A stretch of DNA of 64,000 bases. It comes from Verrucomicrobiota bacterium. GTDB lineage: Bacteria; Auribacterota; JABMQX01; JAFGEW01. The translations under genes were made by a program, and so were the position numbers. The stretch lies in contig JAFGEW010000031.1 in NCBI GenBank assembly GCA_016931415.1, positions 1 through 64,000 on the forward strand, in the 5' to 3' direction. Numbering within the stretch: position 1 is the stretch's first letter; every line of letters starts with the position of its first letter. Below are positions 48,782-57,251 of this stretch, one piece after another. Under the pieces are notes generated by a model, which made no database searches, had not been told where the DNA came from, and saw only the letters and a program-made list of their open reading frames with translations.

Positions 48782-49918
48782 ATGATGAGTGCCCGAGTTT
48801 TCTGGACGTACCTGGCGCTGGTGGCCGCACTGGCGATCGTGCTACCGGCCGCCGCGCAGTTCGAGGAGCGCACCGTCGTTGCCGGCGGCGAGGGCGAAAG
48901 CAAGAATGAGGCGGTGAGCCGCGCGTTGCGGGCCGCCGTCGAACAGGGAGTCGGCGTGCTGATCAGCTCCGAGACGCTGGTGGAGAACAACACGCTTATC
49001 AGCGACCGGATCTACAGCGAGGTGTCCGGCTACGTCAGCACGCACGAGGTGCTCGAGGACAACGGCGGCGAGGGTGGCCTCTGGGAGGTCAAGGTCCGGG
49101 CGACCGTCTCGCTGGCCCGACTGCGCGAGGACCTTGCCGCGCTCAGGCTCCTCATCGAGGAAAAAGAGAACCCGCGGATCGCCATCCTGTGCCGTGAATA
49201 CGTCGACGGCGGCGAGCTGCCCGCTCCCGTGCTCCAGACGGCGCTTGAGCAGTTTTTCCTCGGCCAGGAGTTCGACGTGGTGGACGTCGCCCAGCTCGAG
49301 AAGATCAAGGAACGTGAGGCGACACTTCATTATGACGACCCGATCGAAGCGGCCGCGCTCGGGCGGCGCTTTGGGGCCGACGTGCTCGTCCTGGGTGAGG
49401 CCTCGGCCGAGCTCGGCGGGGTGCGCGAGGCCCACGGCCTGAAGGTCTACTCCTACACGGCGAACATCACGCTCAAGGCGGTCAAAACCGACACGGCCAA
49501 GGTCATTGCCGTCGTCCAAGGCAGCCATGCCGCCACGGGCGGCGGCGCGGTCACCGGTGAGGGTGACGTCGCTCGCGAGGCGCTCAAGGGCGCGGCCGGC
49601 CAGACAGTCGAGAAGCTTATGGACAAGATCGTCCAGGTCTGGCATCAGGAAGTCTACAACGTTGAGAACGTCGAAATCGTGCTCTTCAACGCGACCACCG
49701 AGGAACAGAAGGCGTTCATCGAAGGTCTCAAGAGCATCGACGGGGTCCAGAAAGTCACCGAGCGCATGGTCGAGGAGACCACGGCCGCGTATGACGTCCT
49801 CGTTGCCGGCGCGATTAAGAAGGACCTCGCCGACAAGGTGCTCGCCATCGACGAGCCCAAGCTGACGCTGCGCGGCAAGACGCCCAACCGGATCCGCGTG
49901 GTCGTCGAGGACGAATAG
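48782..49918 (+). CDS. Exported FlgT-like envelope protein (N- and middle-domain type)
   Basis: The 378-residue product has a signal peptide (MMSARVFWTYLALVAALAIVLPAAAQ). A FlgT_N-like domain follows (GEGESKNEAVSRALRAAVEQ, GVGVLISSETLVENNTLISD, YSEVSGYVSTHEVLED, LWEVKVRATVSL). Next comes a region like the FlgT middle or CsgG fold (FFLGQEFDVVDVAQLEKIK, ALGRRFGADVLVLGEAS) and a terminal repeat-like segment (EGLKSIDGVQKVTERM). In Vibrio, FlgT helps build the H ring of the flagellar base, but no flagellar gene is in this window. AAGGAG before ATG 48782 sets the start. It precedes the CsgG-like gene by 65 bases; the two look like a split FlgT. Confidence 0.82.
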   Translation: MMSARVFWTYLALVAALAIVLPAAAQFEERTVVAGGEGESKNEAVSRALRAAVEQGVGVLISSETLVENNTLISDRIYSEVSGYVSTHEVLEDNGGEGGLWEVKVRATVSLARLREDLAALRLLIEEKENPRIAILCREYVDGGELPAPVLQTALEQFFLGQEFDVVDVAQLEKIKEREATLHYDDPIEAAALGRRFGADVLVLGEASAELGGVREAHGLKVYSYTANITLKAVKTDTAKVIAVVQGSHAATGGGAVTGEGDVAREALKGAAGQTVEKLMDKIVQVWHQEVYNVENVEIVLFNATTEEQKAFIEGLKSIDGVQKVTERMVEETTAAYDVLVAGAIKKDLADKVLAIDEPKLTLRGKTPNRIRVVVEDE

Positions 49919-49983
49919 CTCATCCCGGCCCCTCGCTGGACCGAAGGAATACTGAACAACGCGCTCACGAGGAGATGACGACC

Positions 49984-51012
49984 ATGTGGCGGTTCTTCAA
50001 TACGCAGTGGACCACGGCCAGGGTGATGGCGGTGCTGGCGTTCGGCCTGCTCTGCGCGCCGGCGGCGGCGTTGACGCTTGGCGGCCAGCCCAGCAACAAC
50101 ACGGACGGTGAGCGGAAGGTGGGCACGATCAAGGGCCACGTCGAAACAGGTGACGAGTCCGGCCTCCCGCCGCTCAAAGGCCCGAAGAAGATCGTCGCCG
50201 TCGGCGGCTTCGAGAACAAGAGCGGGTTCGTCAGCGAGATCAGCCTCGGCAACAGCTTCTCGGACATGCTCGCCAGCGCGCTGGACAGGACCGAGCGTTT
50301 CATCGTCGTCAACCGCGAGAACCTCGACCAGGTTCTCGACGAGAAGACCCTCGCGCGTTCGGACGAGACGGCCAAGTCGGCCGTGGCCAAGACCGGCCAG
50401 CTGCTGAGCGCCCAGTACATCGTCGTCGGCGCGGTGACCGAATTCGAGCAGCATACCCAGGAGACGGGCGGTGGCCTGCGCATCGGGGAGGTCAGCGTCG
50501 GGGCCAAGATCACCAAGGCAAGTATCGCCGTCGTGGTGCGCATGATCAACACCCAGTCGGGCGAGGAGTTCACCCAGCGCGTCGAGGGCACCTCGCAGGC
50601 CACGGGTGTTGCCGCCGATTACGAGGGCAAGGACTGGGGGCTCGGCGGCCAGCACTTCCAGAAGAGCCCGCTCGGCAAGGCCGTCCAGAACGCGCTCGAC
50701 CAGGCCGTCGTGTTGCTCGGCACGCGCATCATTAACGAGCCGTGGACGGGCAAGGTCGTCATGGCCAAGGATGGTAAGATCTACATCAACGCCGGCGAAC
50801 GCAACGGCGTGAAAGTCGGCGACGTCTTTGTCGTCTACCACCGCGGCGAGGAGCTCCGCGACCCCGATACGGGCGAGCTCCTCGACTTCATCGAGGAGAA
50901 GCTCGGAACGATCAGTGTCATCACGGTCCAGGAGAAGGTCGCCATCTGCATCGAAGACGAGCTCAAGGAAGGAGCCGAGCTTGCGGCTGGCGACGTGCTC
51001 AAGACCGAGTAG
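49984..51012 (+). CDS. Exported CsgG-like protein with FlgT_C-like tail
   Basis: The 342-residue product has a signal peptide (RVMAVLAFGLLCAPAAA). A CsgG-like domain follows (KIVAVGGFENKSGFVSEISL, FSDMLASALDRTERFIVVNR, LLSAQYIVVGAVTEFEQHTQ, ASIAVVVRMINTQSGEEF), then a small C-terminal domain like FlgT_C (KDGKIYINAGERNGVKVGDV, FVVYHRGEELRDPDTGELLD). No lipobox is seen, so it is likely a soluble periplasmic or outer-membrane-peripheral protein rather than a CsgG lipoprotein pore. GAGGAG at 49968-49974 favours ATG 49984 over ATG 49975. Pairs with the preceding gene. Confidence 0.84.
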   Translation: MWRFFNTQWTTARVMAVLAFGLLCAPAAALTLGGQPSNNTDGERKVGTIKGHVETGDESGLPPLKGPKKIVAVGGFENKSGFVSEISLGNSFSDMLASALDRTERFIVVNRENLDQVLDEKTLARSDETAKSAVAKTGQLLSAQYIVVGAVTEFEQHTQETGGGLRIGEVSVGAKITKASIAVVVRMINTQSGEEFTQRVEGTSQATGVAADYEGKDWGLGGQHFQKSPLGKAVQNALDQAVVLLGTRIINEPWTGKVVMAKDGKIYINAGERNGVKVGDVFVVYHRGEELRDPDTGELLDFIEEKLGTISVITVQEKVAICIEDELKEGAELAAGDVLKTE

Positions 51013-51038
51013 TGCCGGGCGCACTCACGACAGATCTG

Positions 51039-51073
51039 CCGGGAGCTCCGGGAACAGGGCTCCCGGTTTCTCT
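51039..51073. terminator. Candidate terminator between convergent genes
   Basis: Arms CCGGGAGC (51039-51046) and GCTCCCGG (51059-51066), with a loop of 12, followed by TTTCTCT. It lies between the ends of the CsgG-like gene and the tyrA-aroA fusion. The T-tract is imperfect. Confidence 0.5.
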
Positions 51074-53291
51074 ATGCGCTGAGGAAGCGTCCCACGAGTG
51101 CGTGAAAGGTCGGGAAGCTCGTAGCGATGCAGGCCGTGTTGCGGATCGCCGTCTCGCCGTCGGCGAGCATGCCGGCGATCGCGAACGCCATGGCAATCCG
51201 GTGATCGCCGAACGAATCGAGTTCGGCGCCGTGGAGCTTCGCCGGGCCCTCAATAACCATCCCGTCGTCCGTCTCCTCGGCCTGCGCGCCCATGGCGCGG
51301 AGGTTGGCGACCGTCGTGGCGATCCGGTCGGACTCTTTGACGCGCAGCTCGGCAGCGTCCTTGATCACCGTCCGCCCGTTCGCACACGCCGCAGCGACGG
51401 CGAGCACCGGCAGCTCATCTATGGCATTGGGGACCTGGTCGCCCTCGATCATCGTGGCCTCGAGCGCGTCCCCGATCACGATGATGTCGCCGCGCGGCTC
51501 GGAGCCCGTCCCATTGAGGTAGTCGCTCGTCTCGAAGCCGATCTTCGCGCCCATCCGCTGCAGGATGCGCAGCGCGGCGACCCGTGTCGGGTTGAGCCCC
51601 ACGCCGCGCAGCGTCAGGAGGGAACCGGGAGTGCACGCGGCGAGCACGGCGAAGAACATCGCCGACGATAGATCGCCCGGCACAACGAGGTCGCATGCCG
51701 CGAGCGGCTGCCGCCCTTCGACAGCGACGGTCCGCTCGTGGCGCGTCACCACGACGCCGTAGTCGGGCAGCATCCGCTCGGTGTGGTCGCGCGACTGGCG
51801 CGGCTCGGTCACCGAGGTGACGCCGTCGGCGTAGAGCGCCGCGAGCAGGATGCACGTTTTGACTTGGGCACTCGCCACCGGGGAGACGTAGCCGATCGGC
51901 CGGAGCCAGCCGCCACTGATCGTCAGCGGCGCCGTATCGTGAGGCGGCGTGCCCTGTACAACGGCGCCCATCTTGGCAAGCGGCTCGATGATGCGCCGCA
52001 TCGGTCGCCGCCGCAGCGACTCGTCGCCGTCGAGCACCGAGCGGAACGGCTGGCCGGCCAACAGCCCGGCGAGCAGGCGCATGCTCGTGCCGGAGTTGCC
52101 GCACCAGAGTGCATCGTTGGGCGCGTGGAGCCCGCGCGGGCCGGCGCCCTCGATATGCACCGAGGTATCAGAGAGCCACTCGACGTGTACACCGAGCGCG
52201 CGCATGATGTCGAGTGTGCACACGACGTCCTCGCTCGCGAGCACGTTGCCGATCGTTGACGCGCCCTCGGCGATCGATGAGAGAATCGCCGCTCGGTGCG
52301 AGATCGACTTATCGCCCGGCACCTCGATCGTGCCCTTCACCTCAGCAGGCCGACGCACGATGAGTGGATCGGGAGGCGGGGCGCCCTTGGATGCCGGCCG
52401 TGGCTCTCTCTCCTGTGCCGGCTCGGCAGGTGCCGTCGGCCCGATCTCGAGCGCCTTGAGGCGGCGCGCCTCGGCGAAGAACGCACGGAGGCCGACGGCA
52501 TCACCGGCATCGAGCAGCTCGACAAACCGCCCAGCCTCGTCGCGAAACCGGCGCACCGCCTCGAGCAACACGCCACGGTTGTGCAGGCAGATCTGCGTCC
52601 ACATCTCGGGCGGACTCGACGCGATGCGCGTCACGTCGCGGAAGCTCGGCCCGCCGCAGGCCATCGCCGCACGCGGATCGCCTGTGCGTCCGATCGCGTT
52701 CATCAGCGCGGCCACCGCCACATGCGGCAAGTGGCTCACAAGCCCAACCGCCTCGTCGTGCGCCTCGGGACCGAGCGACTTCACCGTGCAGCCAAGCCGG
52801 CGCCAGAACTGCGCGACCCTCTCGAGCACGCCGGGGTCGGTTCGTTCTGTCGGTGTCACGAGGCAGATCGCATTTCGGAACAGGTCGGGCGAGGCATGCG
52901 CGATGCCGCCGAACTCGCCGCCCGCCATCGGGTGCGACCCGACGAACCGGCAGACGCCGTCGAAGATTTCGTCGAGGCGGCGGACGATGCCCGTCTTGAC
53001 GCTCGACACGTCGGTCACGATCGCCTCGGCCGAGAGCGCGGGGGCGGCCTGATGGGCAAGCCGCGCCGTGGCGTCGATGTCGGCGGCGAAGATCACCAGC
53101 TCGGACCCGGCAACACCCTCCTCGAGGTCAAGTGTCACGTCGTGCGCGGCGTCGCGCCCGCGCACCTCGCGCCGGGCCTCGTCGCGCCGCACAACGGCCA
53201 TCACCTCGCGCGCGAGCGCGTGGCGCACGCACGCCATGCCGATCGAACCGCCGATCAGGCCCATGCCGACTATGGTGATTTTGTTGAACAC
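51072..53291 (-). CDS. tyrA/aroA: TyrA-AroA fusion: prephenate dehydrogenase + EPSP synthase
   Basis: The 739-residue bifunctional protein joins two steps. Residues 1-290 are prephenate dehydrogenase: NAD loop ITIVGMGLIGGSIGMACVRH, GSHPMAGGEFGGI, and EAVGLVSHLPHVAVAAL with the conserved SHLPH histidine. After a Pro-rich linker, residues about 315-739 are 5-enolpyruvylshikimate-3-phosphate synthase: IEVPGDKSISHRAAILSSIA, GNSGTSMRLLAGLL, DLSSAMFFAVLA, ELPVLAVAAA, KESDRIA and DHRIAMAFAI are all present. Both halves therefore look active, making 4-hydroxyphenylpyruvate and EPSP. Similar fusions are known in some gammaproteobacteria. It starts with GTG at 53291, 17 bases after aroF, and is the last gene of the leftward operon. 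Confidence 0.94.
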   Translation of the reverse strand: MFNKITIVGMGLIGGSIGMACVRHALAREVMAVVRRDEARREVRGRDAAHDVTLDLEEGVAGSELVIFAADIDATARLAHQAAPALSAEAIVTDVSSVKTGIVRRLDEIFDGVCRFVGSHPMAGGEFGGIAHASPDLFRNAICLVTPTERTDPGVLERVAQFWRRLGCTVKSLGPEAHDEAVGLVSHLPHVAVAALMNAIGRTGDPRAAMACGGPSFRDVTRIASSPPEMWTQICLHNRGVLLEAVRRFRDEAGRFVELLDAGDAVGLRAFFAEARRLKALEIGPTAPAEPAQEREPRPASKGAPPPDPLIVRRPAEVKGTIEVPGDKSISHRAAILSSIAEGASTIGNVLASEDVVCTLDIMRALGVHVEWLSDTSVHIEGAGPRGLHAPNDALWCGNSGTSMRLLAGLLAGQPFRSVLDGDESLRRRPMRRIIEPLAKMGAVVQGTPPHDTAPLTISGGWLRPIGYVSPVASAQVKTCILLAALYADGVTSVTEPRQSRDHTERMLPDYGVVVTRHERTVAVEGRQPLAACDLVVPGDLSSAMFFAVLAACTPGSLLTLRGVGLNPTRVAALRILQRMGAKIGFETSDYLNGTGSEPRGDIIVIGDALEATMIEGDQVPNAIDELPVLAVAAACANGRTVIKDAAELRVKESDRIATTVANLRAMGAQAEETDDGMVIEGPAKLHGAELDSFGDHRIAMAFAIAGMLADGETAIRNTACIATSFPTFHALVGRFLSA

Positions 53292-53308
53292 TCGCCTGGG
53301 TACTCGTT

Positions 53309-54322
53309 CTAGATCGTCCTGCCGACGGCCTGCGCGACGGCCCGCATTTTCTGCACCATTTCGGTGAACTGCTCGAAGAGCAACGCCTGCTCACCGTCGC
53401 TCTTGGCGTGCTCGGGCTCGGGGTGCACCTCGACGATGATCCCGTCGGCCCCGGCGGCCACCGCAGCGAGCGACAGCGACTCGATAATGTCGTCACGGCC
53501 GGCCGCGTGGCTTGGGTCAACGAACACCGGCAGGTGGCTCAGTTGCTTGATCACGGGCACGGCGCTGATGTCGAGTGTGTTGCGCGTCTCGGTTTCGAAG
53601 GTGCGGATCCCTCGTTCGCACAGCACGACGTCCATGTTGCCTTCCGAGCAGACGTATTCGGCACTCAGGAGGAACTCCTTGATTGTCGACATCATGCCGC
53701 GCTTGAGCAGGATGGGCTTGCGCATTTTGCCCACTTCCTTGAGCAGCGTGAAGTTCGCCATGTTGCGCGCGCCGATCTGGATCATGTCGGCATACTTGTC
53801 GAAGAGCGGCGCGTGGCGCGGGTCCATCAGCTCGGTCACCACAGGCATGCCGGTGGCCTCGCGCGCCTCGGCAAGGTACTTGAGCCCGTCCTCGCCCAAG
53901 CCCTGAAACGAGTACGGCGAGGATCGCGGCTTGAACGCGCCGCCACGCAGGATCTTGGCGCCCGACGCACTCGCCGCCTTGGCGATCCGCAGCGTCAACT
54001 CACGGCTCTCGACCGAGCACGGCCCGGCGGCGATCGTGAACGCGTTGCCGCCGATCTTGACGCCGCGCACGTCGATGACCGAGTCGTCGGGCCGGAACTC
54101 GCGCCCGACGAGCTTGAACGGCTTGAGAATCGGAATGACTTCGTCGACACCGGGGTAGGCCTCGACGGGCAGCGTGCGGATGATGTCCTCCTGCCCGATG
54201 ACGCCGATGATCGTGCGTTCCTCGCCCTGCGAGACGTGCGGCGTGAGCCCGAGCGCGTGGATCTCCTCGATGATGTGATCGATCTGGTCCTGCGTCGCCT
54301 CGCGTTTCAGTACGATGATCAT
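53309..54322 (-). CDS. aroF: DAHP synthase, AroF type with N-terminal ferredoxin-like domain
   Basis: This 337-residue 3-deoxy-7-phosphoheptulonate synthase commits carbon to aromatic synthesis. The N-terminal about 70 residues (MIIVLKREATQDQIDHIIEE) are the small ferredoxin-like regulatory domain of the AroAII/AroF (TIGR01361) group. The barrel has TIAAGPCSVESREL near residue 105, GGAFKPRSSPYSFQGLG, ILLKRGMMSTIKEFL and VDPSHAAGRDDIIESLSLAA. The metal and PEP-binding Cys (AGPCS), His (DPSHAAG) and related residues are present. Chosen ATG 54322 gives the standard N-terminus; a TTG at 54355 is possible. It lies between pheA and tyrA-aroA. Confidence 0.95.
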   Translation of the reverse strand: MIIVLKREATQDQIDHIIEEIHALGLTPHVSQGEERTIIGVIGQEDIIRTLPVEAYPGVDEVIPILKPFKLVGREFRPDDSVIDVRGVKIGGNAFTIAAGPCSVESRELTLRIAKAASASGAKILRGGAFKPRSSPYSFQGLGEDGLKYLAEAREATGMPVVTELMDPRHAPLFDKYADMIQIGARNMANFTLLKEVGKMRKPILLKRGMMSTIKEFLLSAEYVCSEGNMDVVLCERGIRTFETETRNTLDISAVPVIKQLSHLPVFVDPSHAAGRDDIIESLSLAAVAAGADGIIVEVHPEPEHAKSDGEQALLFEQFTEMVQKMRAVAQAVGRTI

Positions 54323-54377
54323 GGCGGGTGCGCCCTCTCCGATGTTGATAGTCAATGGCCGACTCCGGACCGCTCCC

Positions 54378-55523
54378 CTACTCGCCGGCCGGGCGGAAGC
54401 GCCTCGGGTAGCTGCCGAGGATTTTGACGAACTGGCACTGGTTCTCGAGCCGCTTGACCGCGTCCTCGACCTGCGGATCGCTGATGTGCCCGTCGAAGTC
54501 AGCGAAGAAGTAGTACTCCCACGCTTTCTTGCGCGACGGGCGCGACTCGATCATCGACAGGTTGATGCCGCACGCGCGGAAAATGCCGAGCACGTCGTGC
54601 AGCGCGCCGACGCGGTCCTTGGTCGAGAACATGAGCGAGGTTTTGTCCTCGCCGCTCGGCGGGCAGTCCTGGTCGGCAATCACGAGGAATCGCGTCACGT
54701 TGTGATGGATGTCTTCGACGTTGCGCTCGACGATCCGGAGCTCGTACATCTGCGCGGCGAGCTCGCTGGCGATCGCCGCGGCGCCCGGTTCCCTGGCGGC
54801 CCGCTCGGCGGCCACCGTTGTGCTTGAGACCTCGACGAGGTCCACGATCGGCAGGTTGGCCCGCAGCCAGTGGTTGCACTGGCCGAGCGCCTCGGACTTC
54901 GAGTAGACCTTGCGAATCCGGTCCTTCGGCTCGTTCGAGATCAGGCAATGGACGATCTCGTGATGGATCTCCGAGCAGACGCGCAGCGTCGAGTGCGCGA
55001 GCATGTCGAGCGTGCTGTTGACCGCGCCCTCGGTCGAGTTCTCGATCGGCACCACGCCGTAGTCGGCGTGGCCCGTCTCGACCTCGGTGAACACGTCGGC
55101 GATCGTGTGCACCGGCACGTAGTCGACCGACACGCCGAAGCGTGACAGCGCCGCTTGGTGCGTGAACGTCGCCGGCGGGCCGAGGTAGGCGATCTGCAGC
55201 TTGCGTTCGAGGGCAAGACAGCCGGACATGATCTCACGGTAGATGGCGCGGAAGACCGCCGAATCGAGCGGCCCCTCGTTCACCGCCTCGATATGGCGGT
55301 AAACCTCCTTCTCCTGCCGCGGATGGAACACCGCGGCGTTCTCGCGCGCCTTGACCTTGCCGACGTCGACAACAACCTTCGCGCGCTGATTGATGAGCGC
55401 AACGATCTCCTCGTCGAGCACGCGGATGCGCTCGCGGAGCGGTTCGAGCTGTTTCTCAATATGTTCGTCGGCCCGTCTGTCGGCCCGTTCATCGGCCCGT
55501 TCATCGGCCCGTTCGTCGGCCAT
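54378..55523 (-). CDS. pheA: PheA, chorismate mutase-prephenate dehydratase (P-protein)
   Basis: The 381-residue protein joins three parts. A chorismate mutase domain of about 90 residues (IEKQLEPLRERIRVLDEEIV, INQRAKVVVDVGKVKA) comes first. A prephenate dehydratase domain follows (IAYLGPPATFTHQAALSRFG, GVVPIENSTEGAVNSTLDML, VTRFLVIADQD). A C-terminal ACT domain ends it (LHDVLGIFRACGINLSMIES, WEYYFFADFDG), which binds phenylalanine for feedback control. The first 21 residues repeat ADER/ADRR, coded by five 12-base units at 55464-55523, and look unstructured. It starts 11 bases after scpB and lies in a leftward operon with aroF and tyrA-aroA, so Phe and Tyr branch control is probably joint. 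Confidence 0.96.
   Translation of the reverse strand: MADERADERADERADRRADEHIEKQLEPLRERIRVLDEEIVALINQRAKVVVDVGKVKARENAAVFHPRQEKEVYRHIEAVNEGPLDSAVFRAIYREIMSGCLALERKLQIAYLGPPATFTHQAALSRFGVSVDYVPVHTIADVFTEVETGHADYGVVPIENSTEGAVNSTLDMLAHSTLRVCSEIHHEIVHCLISNEPKDRIRKVYSKSEALGQCNHWLRANLPIVDLVEVSSTTVAAERAAREPGAAAIASELAAQMYELRIVERNVEDIHHNVTRFLVIADQDCPPSGEDKTSLMFSTKDRVGALHDVLGIFRACGINLSMIESRPSRKKAWEYYFFADFDGHISDPQVEDAVKRLENQCQFVKILGSYPRRFRPAGE
55464..55523. repeat. Five 12-bp tandem repeats at the 5' end of pheA
   Basis: Units of the form GTTCATCGGCCC on the plus strand, with one or two changes per unit, encode the ADER/ADRR string at the PheA N-terminus. The short period suggests slip-strand expansion. 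The repeat stays in frame at any copy number. Confidence 0.85.
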
Positions 55524-55534
55524 GGCCGGGTCTC

Positions 55535-56386
55535 CTACTTGAGATCGAGCTTGCCTTGAAGCGGATCAGCGGCACGCAACTCGCTGATGTGCGGCAGGTC
55601 GTCAATGTTCTTGAGCCCGAAGTGCTCGAGGAACAGGCGCGTCGTCTCGTACATGAACGGCCGGCCCGCCACGTCTTTGCGTCCGGCGATGCAGACAAGC
55701 CCACGGTCGATGAGCTTCTGGAGCATGCCGGAGACATCGACGCCGCGGATCGCTTCGATCTCGGCCTTCACGATCGGTTGCCGGTACGCGATGATCGCCA
55801 GCGTCTCGAGCGCCGGCTGGCTCAGCCGCTCCTCGCGCGGCTCCTTGAAGAACTTGAGGATGTATGGCGCGAAGTCGCTCGCCGTGCGGAGCTGGTACCC
55901 GCCCGCGATCTCGACGAGCCGGAACCCGCGCGCCTCCTGGAGATACTGCACGCGCAGGTCCTCCATGACCGTGGCCACGTCGGCGTCGGTCATCTTCACC
56001 TCGTCGCTGAGCGCGTTGCGCACCGAGCGGATCGTGACCGGGTGCTTTGATACGAACAGGAGCGCCTCGACCGCGGCGCGGAGCCGCTCGGGCGTCATCG
56101 GTGTCGGGTCAAGGCTCTGCTGCTCGGCCTCCTCGAGGGTGGCGAGCGCCAGGGCCTCGTCATCGATCGTCTTGGCCTCGCGCGGATCCTCGGCGTCGGT
56201 CCCGACACCGGATGCTGGTTCGCCCGCGGGATCGGCACCGCCGACCTCGTCCTCAGCCGGGTCGATTGCGGGCGCACCATCCTCCGCAGCGCGATCGCCG
56301 CCTGCGCGTGTCTCAGATTCCATGTCGGCATCCCCGACTGCTTTGATGTCGGCGTCCCCGACTGTACTCATGTCGACGTCGTCCAT
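55535..56386 (-). CDS. scpB: ScpB, kleisin-associated condensin subunit
   Basis: ScpB bridges ScpA and SMC. The 283-residue product has an extra acidic, repetitive N-terminal tail of about 95 residues (DADIKAVGDADMESE and similar) and then the usual tandem winged helices: LRAAVEALLFVSKHPVTIRS, RGFRLVEIAGGYQLRTASDF, LSQPALETLAIIAYRQPIVK and AIRGVDVSGMLQKLIDRGLV, ending with RPFMYETTRLFLEHFGLKNI. An AGGAGA ribosome site lies inside the end of scpA, so both are coupled. The DNA of the tail carries a short 21-base repeat. Confidence 0.95.
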   Translation of the reverse strand: MDDVDMSTVGDADIKAVGDADMESETRAGGDRAAEDGAPAIDPAEDEVGGADPAGEPASGVGTDAEDPREAKTIDDEALALATLEEAEQQSLDPTPMTPERLRAAVEALLFVSKHPVTIRSVRNALSDEVKMTDADVATVMEDLRVQYLQEARGFRLVEIAGGYQLRTASDFAPYILKFFKEPREERLSQPALETLAIIAYRQPIVKAEIEAIRGVDVSGMLQKLIDRGLVCIAGRKDVAGRPFMYETTRLFLEHFGLKNIDDLPHISELRAADPLQGKLDLK

Positions 56387-56394
56387 GCGGTCTC

Positions 56395-57135
56395 CTATTG
56401 GATAAGCGCCAGCTCGATCGGGCCGAACACCTGGCGCTGGAACACGAGGATCGTCTTGAGCCGGATCAGTTCGAGCATCGCCAGGAATGTCGCCACAAGC
56501 TCCAGGCGCGTCGAACCGGGCCGGAACAAGTCGTGGAACCGAACCCCCTGCGCGTGCTGGAGCAGCTCGCGGATCTCCTGGATCTTATCGGCAACCTTGA
56601 CCTCGTCGCCAAGGATCTCGCGCGCCGGCGTCTCGGACGCGCGCTTGAACACCTCGCTAAACGCGGCAAGCAGGTCGAAGATGCTCACCTCGGCCAACGG
56701 CCGCTCGGTCGCGGCGAGCAATGAGCGATCCTCCTCGTTGCGCGAGAAGGTCGCTGCCGCTTCCTGCTCGAGCACGTGGAGGTCTTGCGCCACTTCCTTG
56801 AACCGCTTGTACTCGAGCAGCTGGCGCACAAGCTCGAGCCGCGGATCTTCCTCGGAGCCTTCGTCTTCGTCCTCGGGGCGCTCGCTGGGCGGCAAGAGCA
56901 TGCGCGACTTGATGTGCATCAGCGTCGCGGCCATAAGCACAAACTCGCCGGCGATGTTGAGATCGAGGATCTTCATCAGATCGAGGTACTCGAGGTACTG
57001 CTCAGTGATGTGCGAGATCGGGATATCGTGGACGTTCACCTCGTCCTTCCGGATGAGGTACAGAAGCAGGTCGAGCGGCCCTTCGAAGATCTCGACCTCG
57101 ACCTTGTAGTCGTCGCGTGTCAGAAAGCTGCCCAT
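56395..57135 (-). CDS. scpA: ScpA, kleisin subunit of condensin
   Basis: ScpA links the heads of the SMC dimer. The 246-residue product has the N-terminal DYKVEVEIFEGPLDLLLYLIRKDEVNVHDI, ITEQYLEYLDLMKILDLNIA, FVLMAATLMHIKSRMLLPP, an acidic middle linker, and the C-terminal winged helix TFLAMLELIRLKTILVFQRQ. GAGGG ahead of ATG 57135 fixes the start. It lies eight bases before scpB. Its SMC partner is at 10.7-14.3 kb. Confidence 0.96.
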   Translation of the reverse strand: MGSFLTRDDYKVEVEIFEGPLDLLLYLIRKDEVNVHDIPISHITEQYLEYLDLMKILDLNIAGEFVLMAATLMHIKSRMLLPPSERPEDEDEGSEEDPRLELVRQLLEYKRFKEVAQDLHVLEQEAAATFSRNEEDRSLLAATERPLAEVSIFDLLAAFSEVFKRASETPAREILGDEVKVADKIQEIRELLQHAQGVRFHDLFRPGSTRLELVATFLAMLELIRLKTILVFQRQVFGPIELALIQ

Positions 57136-57251
57136 GCCATCCCTCAGATGAACCACAGATTAGCACAGATGTCACAGATCTCGTCGGACTCCTTGCAGCG
57201 CCCGCCCGAGAGGTGGTGATCTGGGGATCTGTGGCGAATCGCTCTCGGCCG

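Noticed and set aside
55464-55523. Short tandem repeats as a CRISPR array
   Set aside because: The units are contiguous 12-mers without spacers and lie inside pheA.
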